A stretch of DNA of 64,000 nt from the NCBI RefSeq assembly GCF_002797895.1, contig NZ_PGES01000001.1:806001-870000 (forward strand). The letters are read 5' to 3'. The DNA comes from Janthinobacterium sp. 67. Lineage in GTDB: Bacteria; Pseudomonadota; Gammaproteobacteria; Burkholderiales; Burkholderiaceae_D. Within the stretch, counting starts at the first letter, position 1. Each line of letters opens with the position of its first letter. A program made the translations under genes and the position numbers. The notes beneath the pieces were generated by a model that was not told where the DNA came from, did no database searches, and saw only the letters and a program-made list of their open reading frames with translations. Shown piece by piece: positions 36,597 to 44,853 of this stretch.

Positions 36597-37353
36597 GATA
36601 TTTGAAAAAGCCGCCATCCACAATGGCCTCGTGACGGCATTCGCCTTTGTCGGCCTGATCATGCTGCTGTCCGTGGCGCTGTCGAAGTATCTGACCCTGG
36701 GCCGCGTGCACGGCTCGGCCATCGCCATCGTCATCGGCCTGGGGCTTGCTTACTGGGGCGGCGTGCATAGCGGCGGCCACAAGGGACTGGCCGATCTGTC
36801 GCTGTTCGGCGGCATCGGCCTGATGGGCGGCGCCATGCTGCGCGACTTTGCCATCGTCGCCACGGCCTTCGAAGTGCAGGCGACGGAGGCACGCAAGGCT
36901 GGCCTGATCGGCGTCGTGGCGCTGATGCTGGGCGTCGTGCTGCCGTTTCTCGTCGGCGCGGGCATCGCGTATGCATTTGGCTATTCGGATGCCGTCAGCA
37001 TGACCACCATCGGCGCCGGCGCCGTCACCTACATCGTCGGCCCCGTCACGGGCGCGGCCATCGGCGCCAGTTCCGATGTCATGGCCCTGAGCATTGCGGC
37101 GGGCCTCATCAAGGCCATCCTGGTGATGGTGGGCACGCCCGCCGCGGCGCGCTTTCTGCGCCTGAAAACGCCGCGCTCGGCGATGGTCTTCGGCGGCCTG
37201 GCCGGCACCGTCAGCGGCGTATCGGCCGGCCTTGCCGCCACCGACCGCAAACTGGTGCCGTATGGCGCGCTGGTGGCCACGTTTCACACGGGCCTGGGCT
37301 GTTTGCTGGGGCCATCGTTGTTGTTCTTCGCCGTCAAGGCGGTGGTGGCCTGA
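36589..37353 (+). CDS. madM: Malonate transporter subunit MadM
   Basis: A 254-residue membrane protein with seven or eight helices (LVTAFAFVGLIMLLSVALS, IAIVIGLGLAYWGGVHSGG, and the Gly-rich TTIGAGAVTYIVGPVTGAAI). Partner of MadL in malonate import. It replaces the MdcF carrier of some mdc operons. One-base overlap with mdcG. Confidence 0.93.
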   Translation: MLEIFEKAAIHNGLVTAFAFVGLIMLLSVALSKYLTLGRVHGSAIAIVIGLGLAYWGGVHSGGHKGLADLSLFGGIGLMGGAMLRDFAIVATAFEVQATEARKAGLIGVVALMLGVVLPFLVGAGIAYAFGYSDAVSMTTIGAGAVTYIVGPVTGAAIGASSDVMALSIAAGLIKAILVMVGTPAAARFLRLKTPRSAMVFGGLAGTVSGVSAGLAATDRKLVPYGALVATFHTGLGCLLGPSLLFFAVKAVVA

Positions 37354-37961
37354 TGGAAGCCTGGCGCGCGCATGATTTGCTGTGGGTGTCCGGCCTGCCG
37401 GACGGCGCATCCTTGCCCGCCTGGGCCGACTCTGCGTGGCTGCAGGATGCACCCCTGGTGGTGCGGCGCGCCAGCACCGCGCCCGGGCGCATCCCCGTTG
37501 GCCTGCGGGGCATGCTGCGCAGCGAGCGGCATGCGTGCGAAGTGGATGCCGCCGCCGTCGTGCGCCACGTGACGCCGGAAATGCTGGTGCACGCGCCGGG
37601 GCCTGGTTTTGCCTGCGCAGCACTGGACGCGCTGCGGCAAGTGGCGCCGCTGCTCGACGCCACGGGCTGGGCCTGGGGGCCGACCGGCGGCGTGGGTTTC
37701 GCGCTGGCGAGCGGATTGCCCGTGCTGCGCGCCGACAGCGACCTCGATCTCGTGCTGCGCATCGGCGCGCCGCCGGACGCCGCCCAGGCCGAAGCCCTGC
37801 GCGCCATCTCGGCGCCCGTCACGGCGTGCCGGCTGGACCTGCAGATCGACACGGGCCTGGGCGGCTTTGCGTATGCCGAGTGGGCGGCGGGGCGGGGCCG
37901 GGTCCTGCTGAAAACGGATCGCGGACCCGTGCTGACGGCCACGCCTTGGGAGCTGGCATGA
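37353..37961 (+). CDS. mdcG: Malonate decarboxylase holo-ACP synthase (phosphoribosyl-dephospho-CoA transferase)
   Basis: A 202-residue nucleotidyltransferase-fold enzyme that attaches the phosphoribosyl-dephospho-CoA arm made by MdcB to Ser25 of MdcC. The metal-binding motif is DSDLDLVLR (Asp128, Asp130, Asp132), with GPTGGVGFALASG before it. Sequence is less conserved than the other subunits, but motif and position agree. Stop overlaps mdcH by four bases. Confidence 0.9.
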   Translation: MEAWRAHDLLWVSGLPDGASLPAWADSAWLQDAPLVVRRASTAPGRIPVGLRGMLRSERHACEVDAAAVVRHVTPEMLVHAPGPGFACAALDALRQVAPLLDATGWAWGPTGGVGFALASGLPVLRADSDLDLVLRIGAPPDAAQAEALRAISAPVTACRLDLQIDTGLGGFAYAEWAAGRGRVLLKTDRGPVLTATPWELA

Positions 37962-38890
37962 GCGTGTTATTTACCTTTCCGGGCCAAGGCGCCCAGACGC
38001 CGGGCATGCTGCATGCGTTGCCCGATGATGCTGCCGTGGCGGCGGCCCTGGCCGAAGCGGCTGAAGTGCTGGGCCACGATCCCTTGGCGCTGGACACGGC
38101 TGACGCGCTGGCCTCGACGCGGGCCGTGCAACTGTGTCTGCTGATCGCGGGCGTGGCCATGGCCCGTTCGCTGGCCGCGCGCGGCGCGCGGCCCGACATG
38201 GTGGCCGGTTTTTCCATCGGCGAGTATGCGGCGGCCGTCGTCGCCGGCGCGCTCGATTTTTCCGACGCCGTGCGCCTCGTGGCGCGGCGCGGCCAGTTGA
38301 TGGAAGAGGCGTATCCGGCCGGCTACGGCATGGCGGCCATCATCGGCCTGGACCTGGCGCAGCTGGAACCCTTGCTGGCCCGGGTGCATGGCGCTGCCAC
38401 GCCCGTGTATATCGCCAACCTGAACGCGCCGCGCCAGATCGCCATCGCCGGCAGCGAGCCCGCCTTGCACGCCGTGATGGCGCTGGCCCTCGCACATGGC
38501 GCCAGCAAGGCCAAGCGCCTGGCCGTCAGCGTGCCGTCGCATTGTCCGTTGATGGAGGCCCCGGCGGACGACATGGCCGCCGCTTTTGCTGGCGTGGCCG
38601 TGCGCCGCCCATCGCTCGTCTACCTGAGCAGCAGCGCGGCGCGCGCGCTGTTCGACCCTGCCCGCATCCGCGACAGCCTGGCCGCCAACATGGCGCAGCG
38701 CGTGCAGTGGAGCAGTACCGTGCGCCTGGCGTGGGAACGGGGCGCCAGGCTGGCGCTGGAAATGCCACCCGGCAGCGTCCTGACGCGCTTGACGGCGCTA
38801 GACTTCACGGACGGCGTGGCCGTCTGTTGCGACGGCAGCCGGGGCGACAGCTTGCTGGCGCTGGTGAGGCGGGAGCGGGACGGGCCGTGA
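37958..38890 (+). CDS. mdcH: Malonyl-CoA:MdcC transacylase (epsilon subunit)
   Basis: A 310-residue FabD-like acyltransferase. Nucleophile Ser86 in GFSIGEYAA, N-terminal FTFPGQGAQTPGML and late His in SVPSHCPLMEAPA give the complete catalytic set. It loads malonyl from malonyl-CoA onto the carrier to start the decarboxylation cycle. Last gene of the operon. No clear terminator follows; the next gene starts 64 bases on. Confidence 0.92.
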   Translation: MSVLFTFPGQGAQTPGMLHALPDDAAVAAALAEAAEVLGHDPLALDTADALASTRAVQLCLLIAGVAMARSLAARGARPDMVAGFSIGEYAAAVVAGALDFSDAVRLVARRGQLMEEAYPAGYGMAAIIGLDLAQLEPLLARVHGAATPVYIANLNAPRQIAIAGSEPALHAVMALALAHGASKAKRLAVSVPSHCPLMEAPADDMAAAFAGVAVRRPSLVYLSSSAARALFDPARIRDSLAANMAQRVQWSSTVRLAWERGARLALEMPPGSVLTRLTALDFTDGVAVCCDGSRGDSLLALVRRERDGP

Positions 38891-38954
38891 TGCAGGGCAA
38901 TATGGCGCAGCGCTTTACGGTAGAATCGGCTCACACACATCCTTCGGAGCTGCC

Positions 38955-39977
38955 ATGCCACTGTCCCGTCCAGCCGCAGCAGCCTTGCTCGCTTTTGCCA
39001 TGTCATGCGGGACTGTGCAGGCGGAAGCGCCCGTTCTCGATGCCGCGTTGCGGGGGCAACTGGTTGACACCTTGCGCCAACATCTTACTGATTACTATGT
39101 GTTTCCAGAGGTGGCAGTGAGGATCAATGCGGCGCTGCGCGCCAGGCAGCGCGATGGCGGCTATGACGGCATCACCGATGCGAAGGTCTTTGCCAACGTG
39201 TTGACTGCCGACTTGCACACGTTCGGCCAAGACAAGCACTTGCGCGTGACTGCCAGCGATACCCTGCTGCCGCACAACACGGCCACGTCGCCGGAACAAC
39301 AGGACGAGATGCGCCGGCAGATGGCCGCGCGCGGCTATGGCGTCGCCAGGGTCGAGACCCTCGCTGGCAATGTCGGCTACCTGGACTTGCAAGGATTCTT
39401 CCGCCTCAAGGACGCGGCGCCCGCGATTGCCGAGGCGATGACCCGGCTGGTAGACAGCGATGCGCTGATTTTCGATATGCGATCTAACGGCGGTGGCGAC
39501 CCGGCCGGCGTTGCCTTCCTGAGCAGCTATCTGTTCGATCAGCGTACCCATTTGAATGATCTGTATTGGCGTGAAGGCAAGCGCACGGAGCAGTTTTGGA
39601 CCGATACCGGTGTGCCGGGCAAGCGCTACGGCCAGCACAAGCCCGTCTACGTGTTGACGGGGCCGCGTACTTTCTCCGGCGCGGAAGAATTCAGCTACAA
39701 CCTGCAGCAGCTTAAGCGCGCGACCTTGGTGGGCGAGACGACTGGCGGCGGCGCCAATCCCGGCCGCATGCGTGAACTGGGGCCGCATTTTGCCGTCTTC
39801 ATCCCGAACGGGCGCGCCATCAATCCGATCAGCAAAAGCAATTGGGAAGGCATTGGCGTGACGCCCGATATCGGGGTGCCGGCCAGCGAGGCGCTGGAAA
39901 AGGCCCATCAATTGGCACTGGAACGATTGGCGGCGGCACGCGCCAGTCTGCGGCAGGGGGCAAAGCCGGGGAATTAA
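38955..39977 (+). CDS. S41 family peptidase
   Basis: A 340-residue exported serine peptidase. The signal peptide ends at TVQA. A helical N-terminal domain (LRQHLTDYYVFPEVAVRIN), the kind seen in IRBP-like S41 proteins, precedes the protease core: GNVGYLDLQGFF, DMRSNGGGDPAGV, nucleophile Ser241 in TGPRTFSGAEEFSY and GETTGGGANPG (Glu261). No PDZ domain is visible, which separates it from Ctp/Prc processing proteases. Target unknown; periplasmic or cell-surface. A short distance behind the mdc operon but functionally unrelated. Confidence 0.88.
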   Translation: MPLSRPAAAALLAFAMSCGTVQAEAPVLDAALRGQLVDTLRQHLTDYYVFPEVAVRINAALRARQRDGGYDGITDAKVFANVLTADLHTFGQDKHLRVTASDTLLPHNTATSPEQQDEMRRQMAARGYGVARVETLAGNVGYLDLQGFFRLKDAAPAIAEAMTRLVDSDALIFDMRSNGGGDPAGVAFLSSYLFDQRTHLNDLYWREGKRTEQFWTDTGVPGKRYGQHKPVYVLTGPRTFSGAEEFSYNLQQLKRATLVGETTGGGANPGRMRELGPHFAVFIPNGRAINPISKSNWEGIGVTPDIGVPASEALEKAHQLALERLAAARASLRQGAKPGN

Positions 39978-39987
39978 CGCCGTAGCG

Positions 39988-41256
39988 TTATGATTGGGTG
40001 CCCACGGTCTTCAATTTATGCGCCTGCAGCCGGCGCGCACGACGTTTTCTTTCCCAGATAACGATACCCGTCACCGACAGCATCGCCACCATCACGCCCA
40101 TGAAGGACATCAGAATGCGCCCCGGCAGGCCGAGGATGCGGCCCGAGTGCAAGGGGAACTGCAGTTGCACGAAGACGTCGGCCGCCGTGCCTTCCCACGG
40201 CTTGTGCTGGCCGATGATGCTGCCGTCCATGCCGTCGACGTAGAGGTTCGACAAGCCCATGCCGGCCGCGCCGAATTCATCGGCCGGATCAAAAAACGAG
40301 ACGTTATAAAACGAGTAATTTCCGCCATAATAAATGCCGCCGATGGGGGCCGTGATGCCACGCTGCTGGGCCTGCTCTTTGGCGATGGCCGCGGCTTGCT
40401 CGAAGCCGATCACGGGCGTGATGTAGCTGCCGTACGGCGCCGGCGTCTGCGTTTCGTACGGACCCGGCGTCGTGGTGGAGACGAGCGACATGACGGGATA
40501 AAACACTTCGCGGTACAGGTTCAGCGAAAACGACGTGAACGCGACGACGATGATCACGCCCCACACCCACAGTCCGCCTGCGCGGTGCAAATCGAAATTG
40601 AGCTTGTAGCCACCGGCCGCCCAGCGCACGACCCACGACGGTTTCCACCGCTGCCACCAGCTGGCGGCGTCGCGGTGGCGCGGCGCCTCGTCATGCGCGC
40701 GCGGGCGCAAACGGCGCGGCGTGGTCAGATAAAACGCTACCATGCTGTCGAGCAGCCAGATGAGGGCGACCGTGCCCATCAGCCAGTAGCCCCAGCGGTC
40801 CGTGCCCCAGAAGGCGGGCACGTGCAGGCTGTAGTGCAGGTGGCGCAGGAACGGCATCAGGCTGCGGCGCGACAGGGAAATGGCCGTCGAATCGCGCGTG
40901 CCCGTGATCTGCGCCGTGACGGGGTCAATGTAGACGGTGTTGTAGTCGAGTACGAACGGCTTGTTCGTGGCCGGATCGGTGAGCGGACGCACCATGAAGG
41001 CGGCCGCATGGCCTTCTTCCAGGCCCAGGGTCATGTAATTGACTTCCACGCGCGGATCGGCGGCGGCGACTTTTTGCGCCAGCACGAACGGCGGCTGCAG
41101 GGCACCGCGGCCCGGCGTTTCCATGATATCGGCGTTGAGCCACTCGTCCAGTTCATGGTCCCACGACGTGACGGCGCCCGTCAGGCCAGCAACGATGAGG
41201 AAGAGGGCGATGGTGAGGCCGGCCCAGCGGTGTATGACAGTCCAGAAAGCGCGCAT
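39988..41256 (-). CDS. PepSY-associated membrane protein, probable ferric-siderophore reductase type
   Basis: A 422-residue inner-membrane protein with four helices. The first helix pair starts right after WTVIHRWAGLTIALFLIVAG, the PepSY-TM signature; others are at YWLMGTVALIWLLDSMVAFY, LWVWGVIIVVAFTSFSL and near the C-terminus (RILMSFMGVMVAMLSVTGIV). His residues in the helices (IHRWAG, HYSLHVP, DLHRAGG) could bind haem. PepSY-TM proteins under Fur control often reduce ferric siderophores or help TonB uptake. The Fur-like box at 41349-41373, about 90 bases upstream, supports an iron role. Start at 41256 was chosen because the longer frame to 41403 would run through the Fur box. Confidence 0.85.
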   Translation of the reverse strand: MRAFWTVIHRWAGLTIALFLIVAGLTGAVTSWDHELDEWLNADIMETPGRGALQPPFVLAQKVAAADPRVEVNYMTLGLEEGHAAAFMVRPLTDPATNKPFVLDYNTVYIDPVTAQITGTRDSTAISLSRRSLMPFLRHLHYSLHVPAFWGTDRWGYWLMGTVALIWLLDSMVAFYLTTPRRLRPRAHDEAPRHRDAASWWQRWKPSWVVRWAAGGYKLNFDLHRAGGLWVWGVIIVVAFTSFSLNLYREVFYPVMSLVSTTTPGPYETQTPAPYGSYITPVIGFEQAAAIAKEQAQQRGITAPIGGIYYGGNYSFYNVSFFDPADEFGAAGMGLSNLYVDGMDGSIIGQHKPWEGTAADVFVQLQFPLHSGRILGLPGRILMSFMGVMVAMLSVTGIVIWERKRRARRLQAHKLKTVGTQS

Positions 41257-41348
41257 GCGGTACAAACCTTCAACATGAAACCGGCTTGTTGCCGCCAGCG
41301 TACGCCCTGTCGGCGCACAGTAAGAACCAGGCACAAGCCTGGTATTGT

Positions 41349-41373
41349 GATAATGGGAATCGTTCTCATTATC
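41349..41373. promoter_or_regulatory. Fur-like box upstream of PepSY gene
   Basis: An imperfect 25-bp inverted repeat with outer arms GATAATG (41349-41355) and CATTATC (41367-41373) around GGAATCGTTCT. It fits the overlapping Fur hexamer pattern and lies 93 bases before the PepSY start codon on the minus strand. Confidence 0.75.
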
Positions 41374-41493
41374 CGCCGTGACGTGGCGTTTGTCCAGCGC
41401 CATTGGTGTTGTCCAGAGTCAAATAGCGCATGTTAAGATGCTAGCAAGAAGTTAATTTACATTCCACATGGAAATATTCAAGGCTGAAGCAGT

Positions 41494-42324
41494 ATGCACA
41501 TAGAAGATCGGAACAATGTCCGCGTGAGCGAACGCAGCGGTGCGTCGACGGCGGACGCGGCAGCCACCATGGTGTTCATGCATGGCTTTGGCTGCGATCA
41601 AACCATGTGGCGCTATCTGGAGCCGCTGTTTCGTCCCCACTATCGCACCGTGCTGTTCGACCTGGTCGGCAGCGGCGCTTCCGACCTCGGCGCCTATGAT
41701 TTCGATCGCTATGCGCGGCTTGATGCGCATGGCGCCGATTTGTGCCGGGTCATCCATGCCGTCGGTGGCGGTCCCGTCATTTGCGTCGGCCATTCCGTCA
41801 GCGCCATGAGCGCCTTGCTGGCCACGATCGCCGAGCCGGACTTGTTCGCCGCGCAAGTCATGCTGGCGCCGTCGCCGTGCTATGTCGACGATGCGGCGGC
41901 CGGCTACCGGGGCGGCTTCAGCCGTGCCGATATCGACGACTTGCTCGATGCCATGGACGCCAATTACCTGGGCTGGTCCGCCGGCATGGCGCCTGCCATC
42001 ATGGGGGCGCCCGGGCAGCCGGCGCTGGGAGACGAGCTGGTGAACAGTTTTTGCCGCACGGATCCGGCCATCGCCCGGCATTTCGCGCAAGCCACGTTCT
42101 TATCCGATCACCGCGCCGTCTTGCCGCGCAACAGCACGCCAGCCCTGATCGTGCAATGCAGCGACGACTTCATCGCGCCGCCGTCCGTGGGCGAGTACTT
42201 GCGCGAGATGCTGCCGCGCAGCAGCCTGCACGTGGTCGAGAATGTCGGCCATTGCCCGCACATGAGTGTGCCCGACGCCAGCTACCGCGCCATCCGCCGC
42301 TTTCTCGACGGCTTGCACCTGTAA
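41494..42324 (+). CDS. Alpha/beta hydrolase, RsbQ-like
   Basis: A 276-residue hydrolase with oxyanion motif MHGFGCDQTMW, nucleophile Ser in GHSVSAMSALLA, Asp in QCSDDFIAP and His in NVGHCPHMS. These are the marks of the RsbQ/KAI2/D14 group. In Bacillus, RsbQ supplies or processes a small hydrophobic ligand for the PAS domain of the phosphatase RsbP. Here the stop codon overlaps the start of a PAS-containing sensor kinase (TAATG), which reproduces the pairing with a kinase output. No ligand can be inferred. Confidence 0.88.
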   Translation: MHIEDRNNVRVSERSGASTADAAATMVFMHGFGCDQTMWRYLEPLFRPHYRTVLFDLVGSGASDLGAYDFDRYARLDAHGADLCRVIHAVGGGPVICVGHSVSAMSALLATIAEPDLFAAQVMLAPSPCYVDDAAAGYRGGFSRADIDDLLDAMDANYLGWSAGMAPAIMGAPGQPALGDELVNSFCRTDPAIARHFAQATFLSDHRAVLPRNSTPALIVQCSDDFIAPPSVGEYLREMLPRSSLHVVENVGHCPHMSVPDASYRAIRRFLDGLHL

Positions 42325-43871
42325 TGCGCGACACGATGCCTTCCTTGCCTGATACCAATACCTTGTTCCAGTACGCGGCCTGCGGCTTGCTGCTGTGCAC
42401 GGCCGACGGCACCATCGTGCAGGCGAACGCCACCTTTTGCGGCTGGCTCGGCTATGCTGCCGCGGAAGTGCTGGGGAAAAAGAAACTGCAGGACTTGCTG
42501 ACCATCGGCGGTCGCGTATTCCACCAGACGCACTGGCTGCCCTTGATGCAGGTGCAGGGCAATGTGTCGGAAATCCTGCTCGACATGCGCCAGCGCCAGG
42601 GGCAGTCCATTCCCATGCTGTTCAACGCCGTGCGCCGCGTGCACGAGGGCGTGCGTTATGACGAGATCGCCGTCTTTGTCGCCAGCGACCGGCGCAAATA
42701 CGAGCAGCAGCTGCAACTGGCGCGCAAGGAAGCGGGCGAGCTCAACGAGCAGCTGGCGGCCGCCGACCGGCGCAAGGACGCGTTCCTGGCCACCCTGGCG
42801 CACGAGTTGCGCAATCCGCTGGCGCCCATGCGCAATGTGCTGGAAGTGCTGCGCCTGGCGCAGCTGGACGACCCGCAGCTGCGCTGGGCGCGCGACGTGC
42901 TGGGCCGGCAAGTGGCGCACATGACGCACCTGGTCGACGATTTGATGGAAGTGTCGCGCATCACGCAGGGACGCCTGGAACTGCGCCGCGCCAGCGTGGA
43001 GCTGGCGCCCGTGGTGGAAGCGGCCCTGCACAGCGTGGCGGAACTGGCCGCGCAATCGGGCCACGCGGTGCACGTGGAGCAATGGCCGCAAGCCATCTGG
43101 CTCGACGCCGATGCCACGCGCCTGGGGCAAATGATCGCCAACCTGCTGACCAACGCCGTCAAGTACACGCCCGCCAACGGCGTCGTCGGGCTGGAAGTGG
43201 CATGCACGACAAACGACGTGCACATTACCGTGCGCGATTCCGGCATCGGCATCGCGCCCGAGCACCTGGAAACCGTCTTCGACATGTTTTCGCAGCTGGA
43301 ACCGGCCCTGTCGCGGGCACAGGGAGGCCTGGGCATCGGCCTGTCGCTGGTGCGCGGCCTGGCTGAATTGCATGGCGGCAGCATCAGCGCGCACAGCGAT
43401 GGCGTAGGGCTGGGCAGCACCTTCATTCTGCGCCTGCCGCTGCCGGCCGTGCCGCTGCAAGCGCCGCCCGAGCCCAACCGCCGCCTGCTGGCCGGCACGC
43501 GCGAGGGCAAGGTGCTGGTCATCGACGACAGCGCCGACGCGGCCGAAAGCCTGGCACTGGCGCTCGACATCCTCGGCTATGAAGTGCGTACGGCCTACGA
43601 CGGCCCGGCCGGCATGGCGGCGGCAAAAAGTTTCATGCCACGAGTCATCTTGCTCGACATCGGCTTGCCGGACATGAATGGCTACGACGTGGCGCGGCTG
43701 TTGCGTAGTGAACCCTGCGGCCAGGACGCCATCCTCGTGGCCGTCACGGGCTGGGGCCAGGACAAGGACCGCCAGATGGCATCCGATGCGGGCTTCGATC
43801 TGCACCTGACCAAGCCCGTGGATTTTTACGAGCTTGATGCGGTGCTGCAAAAGATGCTGCAGGCGGAGTGA
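42324..43871 (+). CDS. PAS-domain hybrid histidine kinase with receiver domain
   Basis: A 515-residue cytoplasmic hybrid kinase. Order: PAS (about 10-125), short coiled coil (125-150), HisKA with phospho-acceptor His160 (LAHELRNPLAPM), HATPase with N-box LLTNAVKYTP (Asn277), G1 RDSGIGIAPEH and G2 GGLGIGLSLV, then a receiver (395-515) with DDS at its start, phospho-acceptor Asp445 in LLDIGLPDMNGYD and the late Lys in TKPVD. No membrane segment, so it senses an internal signal through PAS, likely the ligand handled by the RsbQ-like hydrolase to which it is coupled. There is no HPt or separate output gene adjacent. Confidence 0.92.
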   Translation: MRDTMPSLPDTNTLFQYAACGLLLCTADGTIVQANATFCGWLGYAAAEVLGKKKLQDLLTIGGRVFHQTHWLPLMQVQGNVSEILLDMRQRQGQSIPMLFNAVRRVHEGVRYDEIAVFVASDRRKYEQQLQLARKEAGELNEQLAAADRRKDAFLATLAHELRNPLAPMRNVLEVLRLAQLDDPQLRWARDVLGRQVAHMTHLVDDLMEVSRITQGRLELRRASVELAPVVEAALHSVAELAAQSGHAVHVEQWPQAIWLDADATRLGQMIANLLTNAVKYTPANGVVGLEVACTTNDVHITVRDSGIGIAPEHLETVFDMFSQLEPALSRAQGGLGIGLSLVRGLAELHGGSISAHSDGVGLGSTFILRLPLPAVPLQAPPEPNRRLLAGTREGKVLVIDDSADAAESLALALDILGYEVRTAYDGPAGMAAAKSFMPRVILLDIGLPDMNGYDVARLLRSEPCGQDAILVAVTGWGQDKDRQMASDAGFDLHLTKPVDFYELDAVLQKMLQAE

Positions 43872-43887
43872 GGATGGCATCAGCAAA

Positions 43888-44442
43888 ATGAAAGACATGG
43901 AACTACTGACAGAATTGGAACTCGCTGTTTTCCAGCTGCAGATGGGTTTCGCCCCGGCGGACCGCTGCGTGGATTGGGCCGTGGAGCGCTTGCGCCTGGA
44001 CCAGGAAGGTGACGACCTCGAGGTCGTGCTGCTGGCCAGCGCCCGTGGTATTGATGAGGTGCTGCCGCTGGCCGACGTGATCATCGAGCGCTACGGGGGC
44101 GCGCAGCGGCTTGATCAGCAATTTCTGGCTGGCAAATACATTGTCGAGTTGCGCGCAGCTTATCTGGCAGGGCGCGAAAGCGTGGCGTCGCTCGATGCCA
44201 TCTTGACCCGCTTGTACCCGGCGCTAGCCTATCCCGGCTGGCTGACGATGCTGAGCCGCAATTGCGAATACGCGATGGACGTGGCCGATTTCGAACAGCC
44301 GTTCGAGGATGAATTCCACTATGTCGCCAGCCTGTGGGCGCAGGCGGAGAGCCTGGCCGCGTTCGAGAGCGCCTACAGCCGCGAGACGTCGAACCGGCAT
44401 GATGCGACCGGCGCGTCAGGAGGGCATCTGACAGTCCCATGA
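43888..44442 (+). CDS. Hypothetical protein (pair with next gene)
   Basis: A 184-residue acidic, mainly helical protein (LLTELELAVFQLQMGFAPAD, ERYGGAQRLDQQFLAGKYIV) without signal peptide or membrane segment. Probably cytoplasmic. I recognise no family. The start at 43888 follows the kinase stop by 16 bases, and the ATG at 43897 is an alternative. Its stop overlaps the next start by four bases (ATGA), so the two unknown genes are made as a unit, perhaps in the hydrolase-kinase operon. Confidence 0.65.
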   Translation: MKDMELLTELELAVFQLQMGFAPADRCVDWAVERLRLDQEGDDLEVVLLASARGIDEVLPLADVIIERYGGAQRLDQQFLAGKYIVELRAAYLAGRESVASLDAILTRLYPALAYPGWLTMLSRNCEYAMDVADFEQPFEDEFHYVASLWAQAESLAAFESAYSRETSNRHDATGASGGHLTVP

Positions 44443-44843
44443 AGAAGATCGATATTTTTGTCTGTGCCGAATCCGAGATGCGCGCATGTGCCAGCTGGCA
44501 GGATGCCTTCGACTCCTTTCCCGTCACCGGCATCACCTTGCCAGGGGAACTGGATTTTGCGTCGCTGGGGCAATTGCTGACGCACTCGACGGCGCCTTTC
44601 CTCAGGCCCGTGCCTATTCATGGTCGCTATATGTACGTGTTCAGTACTGCAATAGGGCCGGCGCTCGACCGGATAGCGGCCGATGACCTGGCCGATATCG
44701 CGGTGGCGTGGGCGCAAACCGCGCCATGGGCTGGGCTGGACGTCAATCCCGTCGATCTGGCAGGATTCCTGATGGAGTTGAAAGCGAACTGGCATCGGTC
44801 CGCCACGCCGGATAAGGTCTTGTTTCTGTGGCTGGACGCTTGA
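44439..44843 (+). CDS. Hypothetical protein (pair with previous gene)
   Basis: A 134-residue protein of unknown family, rich in Trp and aromatic residues (ASWQDAFDSFPVTGITLPGE, AWAQTAPWAGLDV, VLFLWLDA). No signal peptide. Translationally coupled to the preceding unknown gene by a four-base overlap. The N-terminus KKIDIFVCAESEM reads like the first beta strand of a small alpha/beta domain. No function can be given. Confidence 0.65.
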   Translation: MKKIDIFVCAESEMRACASWQDAFDSFPVTGITLPGELDFASLGQLLTHSTAPFLRPVPIHGRYMYVFSTAIGPALDRIAADDLADIAVAWAQTAPWAGLDVNPVDLAGFLMELKANWHRSATPDKVLFLWLDA

Positions 44844-44853
44844 TGGCAAGTGC

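Noticed and set aside
43888..44843. Toxin-immunity interpretation of the two overlapping unknown genes
   Set aside because: No toxin domain, secretion signal or repeated immunity genes are visible, so only the unknown-pair description is supported.
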